A stretch of DNA of 20,646 nt from CAKKQX01 sp046313915 (lineage in GTDB: Bacteria; Pseudomonadota; Gammaproteobacteria; Burkholderiales; SG8-41). This document shows, piece after piece, positions 6,746-13,163 of the stretch (its first letter is position 1; each line of letters begins with the position of its first letter). The translations under genes were made by a program, and so were the position numbers. The stretch spans positions 1 to 20,646 of the forward strand of contig JBKBXX010000059.1 in assembly GCA_046313915.1 (NCBI GenBank), given 5' to 3'. The notes under the pieces were generated by a model that saw only the letters and a list, made by a program, of their open reading frames with translations, was not told the origin of the DNA and ran no database searches.

Positions 6746-7660
6746 TCATTCACCGTTTTGCGGCAGGCCTGCCAGGAAGCTGAACATCGCCGTGTGATCG
6801 GCGGCCGCGCCCAGTCTGGCCGCCGCATCGTCCCAGATCCTCGCGCAGGGTTCGGCGAGCAGCGGCGGGGTGTGCGTCGCCTGCACGATTTCGAGCGCGG
6901 TGCGCACGTCTTTCGCCATCAGCCCGATGCTGAAGCCGGCGTTGAATGCGCCCGAGAGCATGAACTGCTTCACCTTGACCTTGGTGGTGTTGTTCATGCC
7001 GGTGGAGGCGTTGAGGATGTCGACCACGGTTCCGGGGTCGAGGCCGAAGCGCTCTCCCGCGATCACGGCTTCGCACGCGGCGACCAGCCCGGCCGCCGAC
7101 ACATAATTGTTGAGCGCCTTGATGGCATGGCCCGCGCCGAGCGGCCCGGCGTGAAAAATCTGCGTGCCCATTTTTTCGAGCAGGGGACGGCAGCGGTCGA
7201 AAACCGCCTGCTCGCCGCCGGCCATGATCGTCAGTTCCGCGGTGAGCGCGCGCCTCACCCCGCCCGACACCGGGGCGTCGATGAGTTTCACGCCGCGGCT
7301 TTCCAGCAGCGCGCCCAGCTCGCGCGTGCCGAGGGGCGAGGACGAGCTCATGTCGATCACGACCGCACCGGCCTCGAGCCCGGCCGCGACGCCATCCCGG
7401 AAATCGTCGTTTTCGCCGCACAACACCCGGCGCACGATTTTGCCGTCGGGAAGCATGGTGATGACCGTCTCGCAGGCACGGCCCAGGGCGGCGAGGTCGG
7501 GCGCGATTTCGGCCTGGTGTGCAGCCGCAAAGGAGCGGGCGCGACTGCCATCGGCGTCGAAAACCACCAGGCGATGGCTTGCCTTGGCGAGATGGCCCGC
7601 CATCGGCGCACCCATCGCGCCGATGCCGACAAAACCGATTTTTTCCCGAGTCGCGTTCAA
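6746..7660 (-). CDS. NAD(P)-dependent beta-hydroxyacid dehydrogenase (3-hydroxyisobutyrate dehydrogenase family)
   Basis: Cytoplasmic oxidoreductase of the family that includes 3-hydroxyisobutyrate dehydrogenase, tartronate semialdehyde reductase and threonate dehydrogenase. The 304-residue chain has the Rossmann motif GIGAMG at residues 12-17, substrate loop DAPVSGG (128-134), the catalytic-lysine motif GAGHAIKALNN with K181, and LMAKDVRTAL (K250, D251) of the C-terminal helical domain. The TTG start at 7660 is supported by GGAG six bases upstream and by the Rossmann strand beginning seven residues later. It is the last of three minus-strand genes, 163 bases after the cyclodeaminase homologue. 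The exact substrate is unassigned; a semialdehyde or hydroxyacid made in the same neighbourhood is plausible. Confidence 0.9.
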   Translation of the reverse strand: MNATREKIGFVGIGAMGAPMAGHLAKASHRLVVFDADGSRARSFAAAHQAEIAPDLAALGRACETVITMLPDGKIVRRVLCGENDDFRDGVAAGLEAGAVVIDMSSSSPLGTRELGALLESRGVKLIDAPVSGGVRRALTAELTIMAGGEQAVFDRCRPLLEKMGTQIFHAGPLGAGHAIKALNNYVSAAGLVAACEAVIAGERFGLDPGTVVDILNASTGMNNTTKVKVKQFMLSGAFNAGFSIGLMAKDVRTALEIVQATHTPPLLAEPCARIWDDAAARLGAAADHTAMFSFLAGLPQNGE

Positions 7661-7768
7661 GGTTTACTCCGAAAACAAAAGAACCGGCAGCCCCGAAAAG
7701 CTCGCGCACCCAGAATGCAGGGCGGGGTGGCGAAGCAAGATCGCGAGGGCATGTTGGAGGCAAAGATG

Positions 7769-7801
7769 TTTTATAATATATTGTTTATATTTATATTTTT
7801 T
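7769..7801. other. A/T island (only one G in 33 bases)
   Basis: A sharply bounded A/T stretch in GC-rich surroundings, between the cyclodeaminase homologue and the hydroxyacid dehydrogenase. Read on the minus strand it contains AAACAATAT (7786-7778), preceded by an A-rich run. The same core recurs in the islands at 12402-12446 and, with two changes, 15833-15868. It could include promoter or UP-like elements for the downstream minus-strand gene, but no convincing -35/-10 pair was found. Confidence 0.55.
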
Positions 7802-7823
7802 GAAACCGTCTGCGGCGGGGGTT

Positions 7824-8783
7824 TCAGCTGCCCAGCGGCAGATCGACGCCGACACCGCGCTCGCGCGCGAGCGCGAGCAGGCGGGCGCAGACATACAGAT
7901 CCTGGATGCCCATGCCGTGCGATTCATAGAGCGTGATCTGCTGCGGCGAGCTTCTGCCGGCGGTGCGGCCGGCGATGACCTCACCGATCTCGGTTATGGT
8001 TTCCCAGTGCAGCAACCCTTTTTCCACTGCCGGCAGCAGGTCGCCGCATTCGTTGCGCGCCGTGCCGCGCGCATCCACCGTGACCACGTCGCAGCGGGCG
8101 ACCGCGGCCTCGTCGAGTTCGCGGCGGGTGAGCGCGTTGGAGCCGGCGGCATTGATGTGCTGTCCGGGTTCGAGCCACGCGCCTCTGAGCACCGGTTCCG
8201 CCGCCCGGGTGATGACGTTGACGATGTGCGTGCCGCGGACCGCGGCTTCCGCGCTCGCGGCGGGGACGACTTCGACGCCGATTTTCCGCGCCATGGTCTC
8301 GCAATAGGCTTCGAGCTTGTCGCGGTGGCGCGAGAAGACCCGCGCGCTGCGGATATTCCTCGTCCGGCATACGGCTTCGAGCTGGCCCATCGACTGGAAG
8401 CCGGAGCCGATCTGGCCGACGATGCTCGCGTCGTCGCGGGCGAGATGGCGTGTGGCCACGCCGCTCGCCGCGCCGGTGCGCATCATGCCCATCCACCGGG
8501 CTTCGATGATCGCTTCGAGCCGTGCCGATTCGATGTTGATGAGATGCACGTAGAAACTGACGGCGCCGGGGCGCGAGTAATAATATTTGAAACCGATGTA
8601 ACCCAGCTGGGGTGCTGCCGCCTGCAGCACGTGCTGGGTGCCTTCGCGGATGTGGGTGCGCACGCGCGGGATGTCCACCGCGAGCCCCAGCGCGCGGTCT
8701 TTCAGCGCCTGTTCGACCGCCGCCAGCGTGTCCTGCATCGTCAGCAGCTGCCTGACGTCGTTTTCCTTGAGGTATCGGATCAT
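7824..8783 (-). CDS. Ornithine cyclodeaminase / mu-crystallin family protein
   Basis: NAD(P)-dependent protein of the OCD/mu-crystallin family, whose members include ornithine cyclodeaminase, alanine dehydrogenase, ketimine reductase and opine-type synthases. The 319 residues show YIGFKYYYS with the conserved Lys (K66), the family hallmark MRTGAASGVATRHLAR (101-116), the dinucleotide-binding IGSGFQSMGQ (125-134), NAAGSNALTRRELD and a C-terminal SHGMGIQDLY block. ATG 8783 matches the usual MIRYL-type N-terminus; the GTG at 8819 would start within a hairpin repeat and add residues without similarity. No clear Shine-Dalgarno sequence is seen. It lies 64 bases after the ThDP enzyme, probably in the same transcript. 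True ornithine cyclodeamination is only one of several possible reactions. Confidence 0.9.
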   Translation of the reverse strand: MIRYLKENDVRQLLTMQDTLAAVEQALKDRALGLAVDIPRVRTHIREGTQHVLQAAAPQLGYIGFKYYYSRPGAVSFYVHLINIESARLEAIIEARWMGMMRTGAASGVATRHLARDDASIVGQIGSGFQSMGQLEAVCRTRNIRSARVFSRHRDKLEAYCETMARKIGVEVVPAASAEAAVRGTHIVNVITRAAEPVLRGAWLEPGQHINAAGSNALTRRELDEAAVARCDVVTVDARGTARNECGDLLPAVEKGLLHWETITEIGEVIAGRTAGRSSPQQITLYESHGMGIQDLYVCARLLALARERGVGVDLPLGS

Positions 8784-8808
8784 GGATTCGTGTCGGTCAC
8801 AGGGAAAG

Positions 8809-8845
8809 ACAGAGGGCACGGAGAAACGCTCTCGATGCCCTCTGT
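8809..8845. repeat. Intergenic hairpin with CAGAGGGCA/TGCCCTCTG arms
   Basis: ACAGAGGGCA (8809-8818) and TGCCCTCTGT (8836-8845) form a perfect 10-bp stem, and the loop can add a small GAG/CTC stem. It sits between the ThDP enzyme stop and the cyclodeaminase start. The wording resembles the CTCTGTG-type short repeats found between genes in many environmental bacteria; this resemblance is from memory. It may act as a transcript-processing or stability element. Confidence 0.55.
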
Positions 8846-8847
8846 GG

Positions 8848-10749
8848 TTATCTGGCGCGGGCTTTCAAGGCTGCGGCGCGGATCGCGGACAGCGTCGTGC
8901 GCGGCGTGATCGCTTCCGGGTCGATGCGCAGCTCGAGCAGCGCCGAGGTTTTCGCGCCCAGCGCGCGTTCGAACGCGGCCTCGAAATCGGCGGTGGCTTC
9001 CACGATCTCGCCGTGCAGGCCGTAAGCGCGCGCGAGCGCAGCGAAATCGGGATTGACGAGCTGGGTGCCGCTCACGCGGCCGGGAAAATCGCGCTCCTGG
9101 TGCATGCGGATGGTGCCGTACATGCCGTTGTTGACGACGCAGAACACGACTTTCGTGCCGTACTGCACCGCGGTCGCCAGTTCCTGGCCGGTCATCAGGA
9201 AGTCGCCGTCGCCCGAGAACGACACCACGATGCGGTCGGGATGCACCAGCTTGGCCGCGATCGCCGCGGGCACGCCATAGCCCATTGCGCCGTTGGTGGG
9301 CGCGAGCTGGGTGCGGAAACCGGTGTAGCGGTGGAAGCGGTGCACCCAGATCGAGAAATTGCCCGCGCCGTTGGTGACGATGGCGCCAGGCGGCAGGCGT
9401 TCGCGCAGGAAGGCAACGACTTCGCTCAGGTTGAGCCTGCCCGGAACCGCCACCGGCTGCTGCCACGCTTCGAGATCGGCGCGCGCGCCTTCGGTCCACT
9501 CGTCCCATACGCGCCGCGTCGGGGCGAGCGCGCGCGCCGCCGCGGCGAATTCCGGCATGCCCGCATTGATCAGCAGATCGCCCTGATAGACACGGCCCAG
9601 TTCCTCGGCGCCGGGATGGATGTGGACGAATTTCTGTTTCGGCCGCGGCACCTCGACCAGCGTGTAGCCGGCGGTGGTCCATTCGCCGAGCCGTGCGCCG
9701 ACGGCGAGCAGCAGATCGCAATTGCTGATGCGCTCGGCGAGCCTGGGATTGAGGCCCACCGCGACGTCGCCGACGTAATGCGGGTCGCGGTTGTCGATCA
9801 GATCCTGGGCGCGGAACGAGCAGCCGACCGGCAGCTTGAAAGCGTGGACGAAAGCCTGGAAATCCTCGCATGCCTGCTCGCTCCAGCCGCCGCCGCCGAC
9901 AATGACGAATGGGCGTTCGGCCTGCGCCAGCATTTCGCGCAGCCGGTGCATGTCGCCCGCGCCCGGATGTGCGGCCACGCGCTGATAGCGGCCGGCAACG
10001 GAGGCGGGCGCGGTCTGTTTCTGCATGTCTTCGGGCAGCGCCAGCACCACCGGACCGGGCCGGCCCGCAGTGGCGACATGAAAAGCGCGGCTCACGTATT
10101 CGGCGACGCGGTCGGCGCGGTCGATTTGCGCCACCCATTTCGCCAGCTGGCCGTACATGCGGCGGTAGTCGACTTCCTGGAACGCCTCGCGTTCGGCCAC
10201 TTCGCTGCCGACCTGGCCGATGAACAGGATCAGCGGTGTCGAATCCTGGAACGCGGTATGGACGCCGACCGCGGCATTGGCCGCGCCGGGGCCGCGCGTG
10301 ACGAAGCAGATGCCGGGGCGCCCGGTGAGCTTGCCGTAGGCGTCGGCCATGTTGGCGGCGCCGCCTTCCTGGCGGCAGATCACGAATTTGATGCGGTCCT
10401 GCGCGTCGTAGAGCGCGTCGAGCACCGCGAGATAGGATTCGCCGGGCACGCCGAACGCGAGGTCCACGCCGTGGACCTCGAGCGCGTCGACGAGCAGTTG
10501 CGCGCCGGAGCGCGGAGCAGGGGCCCCGTGGGGATGCGACCGCGTAGGCGCGAAGGCAGCCGACGCGCTATCGCTGTTTTCTTGCTGCGGCGGGCCCGGA
10601 GGTTGCGCGCCGGAGCGCGGAGCAGGGGCCCCGTGGGGATGCGACCGCGTAGGCGCGAAGGCAGCCGACGCGCTATCGCTGTTTTCTTGCTGCGGCGGGC
10701 TCGGAGGTTGCGCGCCGGAGCGCATGATGGGTGTGGTGGATGCTGTCAT
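8848..10749 (-). CDS. ThDP-dependent acetolactate synthase-like enzyme with N-terminal repeat insertion
   Basis: Cytoplasmic thiamine-diphosphate enzyme of the acetolactate synthase/benzoylformate decarboxylase superfamily, acting on 2-oxoacids. From residue 80 the order is normal: N-terminal pyrimidine-binding domain with LAFGVPGESYLAVLDAL and the catalytic Glu E104, a central domain (GARLGEWTTAGY near 351-362), and the C-terminal cofactor motif GDGDF (513-517) with NN at 540-541. A Glu in the catalytic position argues against glyoxylate carboligase. Residues 10-79 are two 35-residue Pro/Ser/Ala-rich copies encoded by a 105-bp tandem repeat; removing them leaves MRSGAQLLVDALEVHGVDL, an ordinary start for this family. 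ATG 10749 has only a weak purine-rich site; ATG 10725 (MRSGAQ) is an alternative. The substrate is not assignable. Confidence 0.9.
   Translation of the reverse strand: MTASTTPIMRSGAQPPSPPQQENSDSASAAFAPTRSHPHGAPAPRSGAQPPGPPQQENSDSASAAFAPTRSHPHGAPAPRSGAQLLVDALEVHGVDLAFGVPGESYLAVLDALYDAQDRIKFVICRQEGGAANMADAYGKLTGRPGICFVTRGPGAANAAVGVHTAFQDSTPLILFIGQVGSEVAEREAFQEVDYRRMYGQLAKWVAQIDRADRVAEYVSRAFHVATAGRPGPVVLALPEDMQKQTAPASVAGRYQRVAAHPGAGDMHRLREMLAQAERPFVIVGGGGWSEQACEDFQAFVHAFKLPVGCSFRAQDLIDNRDPHYVGDVAVGLNPRLAERISNCDLLLAVGARLGEWTTAGYTLVEVPRPKQKFVHIHPGAEELGRVYQGDLLINAGMPEFAAAARALAPTRRVWDEWTEGARADLEAWQQPVAVPGRLNLSEVVAFLRERLPPGAIVTNGAGNFSIWVHRFHRYTGFRTQLAPTNGAMGYGVPAAIAAKLVHPDRIVVSFSGDGDFLMTGQELATAVQYGTKVVFCVVNNGMYGTIRMHQERDFPGRVSGTQLVNPDFAALARAYGLHGEIVEATADFEAAFERALGAKTSALLELRIDPEAITPRTTLSAIRAAALKARAR
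10498..10723. repeat. 105-bp tandem repeat, two copies plus a 16-bp third start
   Basis: Copies begin at 10498 and 10603, and the 16-bp TTGCGCGCCGGAGCGC recurs a third time at 10708-10723. The only difference I find between the full copies is C at 10596 versus T at 10701. The unit is 35 codons, keeps the reading frame of the ThDP enzyme without stops, and has internal symmetry (GGGGCCCC; CGCGTAGGC with GCCGACGCG, one mismatch). The flanking 16-mer encodes the native RSGAQ residues, so the inserted part is about 89-90 bp per copy. Confidence 0.95.
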
Positions 10750-10792
10750 GACTTTCTCGGCTTCTTTGGGTGGGTGATGGCGCTGCGGGTGT

Positions 10793-10818
10793 TTCCGAAC
10801 GGAATTCTAGCCTATCAT
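10793..10818 (+). promoter_or_regulatory. Divergent control region: dyad and possible -10 before the amidase gene
   Basis: TTCCG (10793-10797) and CGGAA (10800-10804) form a short dyad. TATCAT at 10813-10818 is a passable -10, with about 50 bases of leader before the amidase ATG at 10874. The dyad would overlap the -35 region. The -35 match is poor, so this is tentative. Confidence 0.3.
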
Positions 10819-10873
10819 GAACGATTCCGGCACAGTAGCCGCAGACAACTGCCAACAGGGAGGAAATACCGCC

Positions 10874-12286
10874 ATGCAGGAGTGGTACAAGCTCACCGCG
10901 ACCGAAGCCGTCGAGCGGCTCAAGCGGCGGGAAGTTTCGCCGCTGGAGCTGATCGACGCAGCCGAAGCGCGCATCGCCGCGACCAATCCCGCAATCAATG
11001 CGCTGGTCACCTTGTGCCTGGAGCGCGCGCGCGAACACGCCCGGCGCATCATGAAGGAAAGCGGCAGCGAGCGGCCGCCGCAGTTTCTTTACGGGTTGCC
11101 GATCGCGGTCAAGGACAATACCGATGTCGAAGGCGTGCGCTGCACTTTCGGCTCGCGCATTTATGCCGAGCGCATCGCGCCCGCCTCCGATCTTGTGGTG
11201 CAGCGCCTCGAAGCCAACGGCGCGGTGGTGATCGGCAAATCCAATCTGCCGGAGTTCGCCGCCGGCGGCAACACTTTCAACGACGTCTTCGGCGCCACCT
11301 GCAACCCGTGGGACGTGCGCACGTCGGCGAGCGGCTCTTCGGGCGGCAGCGCGGCGGCACTCGCCGCAGGTCAAGTGTGGCTCGCCACCGGCAACGATTT
11401 CGGCGGCAGCATCCGCACCCCGGCGAGCTTCTGTTCGGTCACCGGGCTGCGGCCCAGTCCGGGCATGGTGCCGCGCGTGCAGAAACAGCCTTTCAATCCG
11501 CTTTCGGTCGAAGGACCGATGGCGCGCACCGTCGCCGATGTCGCGCTGATGTTCGATGCCGAAGCGGGTTTCCATCCCCTCGATCCGCTGTCGCAGGCCG
11601 GTCCGCAGCCGCGGTTTGCGCAGGCGGCTGCGCGTCCGCAGCGCCCGCTGCGCGTCGCATACAGCGCCGACCTCGGCGTGGCGCGGGCGGTGGACCGCGA
11701 AGTGCGCGCCGTGTGCCGGGCCGCGGCCGACAAACTGGCGCAGGACGGCGTCGCGGTGGACGAGGCGCACCCCGATCTCGCCGATGCCGGCAACACCTTT
11801 CTCACCTTGCGCGGCGCGGTCTACATCGCGCGCATCGCCCCGCTCCTGCAGAAATACCGCGAGCTGCTCAAACCCGAAGTCATCGACAATATCGAATTCG
11901 GCATGCGGCTCAAGTTGCGCGACGTGGTCGCGGCGGAAATCGCCCAGGGCGAAATCGTGCGCCGCGTCGCCGGGTTCTTCGAGAACTACGATCTACTGCT
12001 GTGCCCGGCGGTGCTGTGCCCGCCGTTCGACGTGAAGCGCCGTTTTGTGGAAGAACTCGACGGCGTGCGCTTCGAAGGCTACATGGGTTGGCTGATCCTC
12101 ACCTATGCGGTGAGCGTGACTGCATGTCCGGTGATGGCGCTGCCGTGCGGCTTCACTGCGAGCGGCCTGCCGATCGGGCTGCAGGTGATCGGCAAGCCGC
12201 GCGGCGAGGCGGCGCTCTTTTCCTACGCCGCGTACCTGGAGGCGCTCTGGGGTGTCGCGGGACTGACGCCGATCGACCCCAAATAA
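10874..12286 (+). CDS. Amidase (amidase signature family)
   Basis: Hydrolase of the amidase-signature family (GatA/FAAH fold) using a Ser-cisSer-Lys triad to cleave a carboxamide to acid and ammonia. In 470 residues it shows GLPIAVKDN with K80, GSSGGSAAALAAG with cis-Ser S155, and DFGGSIRTPASFC with nucleophile S179. The 75- and 24-residue spacings equal those of characterised family members. ATG 10874 follows AGGGAGGA at 10857-10864; a longer frame from 10817 has no family match. There is no GatB or GatC gene nearby and glutamyl-tRNA synthesis is unlikely; a stand-alone catabolic amidase is favoured. It diverges from the ThDP enzyme gene over 124 bases, suggesting shared control. Substrate unknown. 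Confidence 0.92.
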   Translation: MQEWYKLTATEAVERLKRREVSPLELIDAAEARIAATNPAINALVTLCLERAREHARRIMKESGSERPPQFLYGLPIAVKDNTDVEGVRCTFGSRIYAERIAPASDLVVQRLEANGAVVIGKSNLPEFAAGGNTFNDVFGATCNPWDVRTSASGSSGGSAAALAAGQVWLATGNDFGGSIRTPASFCSVTGLRPSPGMVPRVQKQPFNPLSVEGPMARTVADVALMFDAEAGFHPLDPLSQAGPQPRFAQAAARPQRPLRVAYSADLGVARAVDREVRAVCRAAADKLAQDGVAVDEAHPDLADAGNTFLTLRGAVYIARIAPLLQKYRELLKPEVIDNIEFGMRLKLRDVVAAEIAQGEIVRRVAGFFENYDLLLCPAVLCPPFDVKRRFVEELDGVRFEGYMGWLILTYAVSVTACPVMALPCGFTASGLPIGLQVIGKPRGEAALFSYAAYLEALWGVAGLTPIDPK

Positions 12287-12333
12287 CGCTTCCCAACGCC
12301 GTTGCAGCAAAGCGGGAAACAGGAGGATTGCTC

Positions 12334-12414
12334 ATGGCGCGAGGGAGATTTTTCTTGCCCGATGCCTGCGGCGATGGTCATTGTCCAGCCCGGACGCGCG
12401 CTTTTTTTATGTAA
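12334..12414 (+). CDS. Possible 26-residue small protein or gene remnant
   Basis: ATG 12334 is preceded by a perfect AGGAGG at 12321-12326 with normal spacing, 47 bases after the amidase stop. The frame reads MARGRFFLPDACGDGHCPA and seven more residues, then stops inside an A/T island. No family is recognised. The good ribosome site with so short a frame suggests either a real small protein or the 5' stub of a lost operon gene cut off where the A/T island begins. Confidence 0.3.
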   Translation: MARGRFFLPDACGDGHCPARTRAFFM

Positions 12415-12446
12415 AAATATTTAATAAAAACAATATGTTGCATATC
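12402..12446. other. A/T island between convergent genes
   Basis: A run of seven T and then a nearly G/C-free stretch containing AAACAATAT at 12428-12436, between the amidase and the minus-strand Mrr-like gene. The T run after GC-rich sequence could assist termination of the amidase transcript, but no clean stem precedes it. The core and A-rich approach match the island at 7769-7801 read on the other strand. Confidence 0.55.
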
Positions 12447-12480
12447 AACCGTGGCGGCTTGCCCAAACGGTGGCGCGCAA

Positions 12481-13035
12481 TCACGCCGCTTTGATTTTTC
12501 CCACCAGTTGCGCGAGCTCGACGCCGGAGATCAGCGTGACCGGCTTGCCGGCGGCAAAGCGGCGCGCGCTGTCGGAGAACGGCGCGGCGCTGATGCACAC
12601 GCCGTTGAAGGCATCGTGCCGCGCCATCGCTTCGCAGAGTGCGCGCACCGCGCCGATGCCGACCTGATTGCCTTTCCAGCGGCGGCATTGCACCAGCGTG
12701 ATGCGGCCGTTCTTGCGCAGCACGAAATCGAACGCGTCATCGTCCGCCGTCTCGACGGTATAACCCTGCCGCCGGTAGGCTTCGCCGATGATCGCGCTGA
12801 ATTTCTCCCGCGGCATTTCGCGCAGCGCCGCGAGCCGTTCGGCGGCGCCGACCGGCGACTTGCCGCGCCATTGCTGCCACGCGGCATAAGCGGCGACGCC
12901 GATGAACGGCAGTGCCACGAAAATCGCGAGCTGCGGCAGGAACGGATAGGCGATCGCGAACAGGCCCGCGGCGACGGCGAGCGACACCCACCACGGCTGC
13001 TCGGACAGGATCGAGAATAAAGTGCGTTTGGCCAT
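12481..13035 (-). CDS. Membrane-anchored Mrr-like restriction-endonuclease-fold protein
   Basis: A 184-residue protein with two predicted membrane helices (about residues 15-32 and 34-52) followed by a cytoplasmic domain like the Mrr catalytic domain: RRQGYTVETADDDAFDFVLRK, then ITLVQCRRWKG and a GVCISAAPFSDSARRFA block. D103 and Q116 fit the D...(Q/E)xK nuclease motif, but the usual Lys is Arg (R118, QCR) and the GxD segment is changed to DAFD, so nuclease activity is uncertain. Similar two-helix Mrr-domain proteins are common in proteobacteria and usually lack a partner methylase, as here. It stands alone between convergent and divergent neighbours. A role in DNA quality control or defence is inference only. 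Confidence 0.8.
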   Translation of the reverse strand: MAKRTLFSILSEQPWWVSLAVAAGLFAIAYPFLPQLAIFVALPFIGVAAYAAWQQWRGKSPVGAAERLAALREMPREKFSAIIGEAYRRQGYTVETADDDAFDFVLRKNGRITLVQCRRWKGNQVGIGAVRALCEAMARHDAFNGVCISAAPFSDSARRFAAGKPVTLISGVELAQLVGKIKAA

Positions 13036-13120
13036 GCGGCGATTTGCGGAAAGAGCGGCAGTTTATAGCCCGCCGCGTGTGCCGGGTCAAGCAGAGCTGT
13101 CTGGGCGCGGCGAATTTCAA

Positions 13121-13126
13121 TATACT
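13121..13126 (+). promoter_or_regulatory. Possible -10 of the CoA-transferase gene
   Basis: TATACT lies 38 bases before the ATG at 13164, in the divergent gap with the Mrr-like gene. No good -35 (TGTCTG at the right distance) accompanies it. Confidence 0.3.
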
Positions 13127-13163
13127 GGTTCGTCATTTCGCAACTGCCCATCCGCTTTCCATC

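Noticed and set aside
8784..8819. GTG 8819 as the start of the OCD-like gene
   Set aside because: It falls in the hairpin repeat and adds twelve residues with no family similarity; ATG 8783 gives the expected N-terminus.
10461..10477. GGTCCAC-GCC-GTGGACC palindrome
   Set aside because: It lies inside the conserved N-terminal domain of the ThDP enzyme, where the residues are constrained by the family. A 7-bp arm is not unusual in GC-rich coding DNA.
10498..10723. CRISPR-like interpretation of the direct repeats
   Set aside because: The units are 105 bp, almost identical throughout and coding in frame. There are no short repeats alternating with unique spacers and no cas genes.
8638..12414. 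A plus-strand open frame of more than 1200 codons
   Set aside because: It runs antisense to the ThDP enzyme and OCD-like gene and out of frame through the amidase. Its translation is Arg/Ala-rich without any family motif, a typical shadow of high-GC coding DNA. It is not a giant protein.
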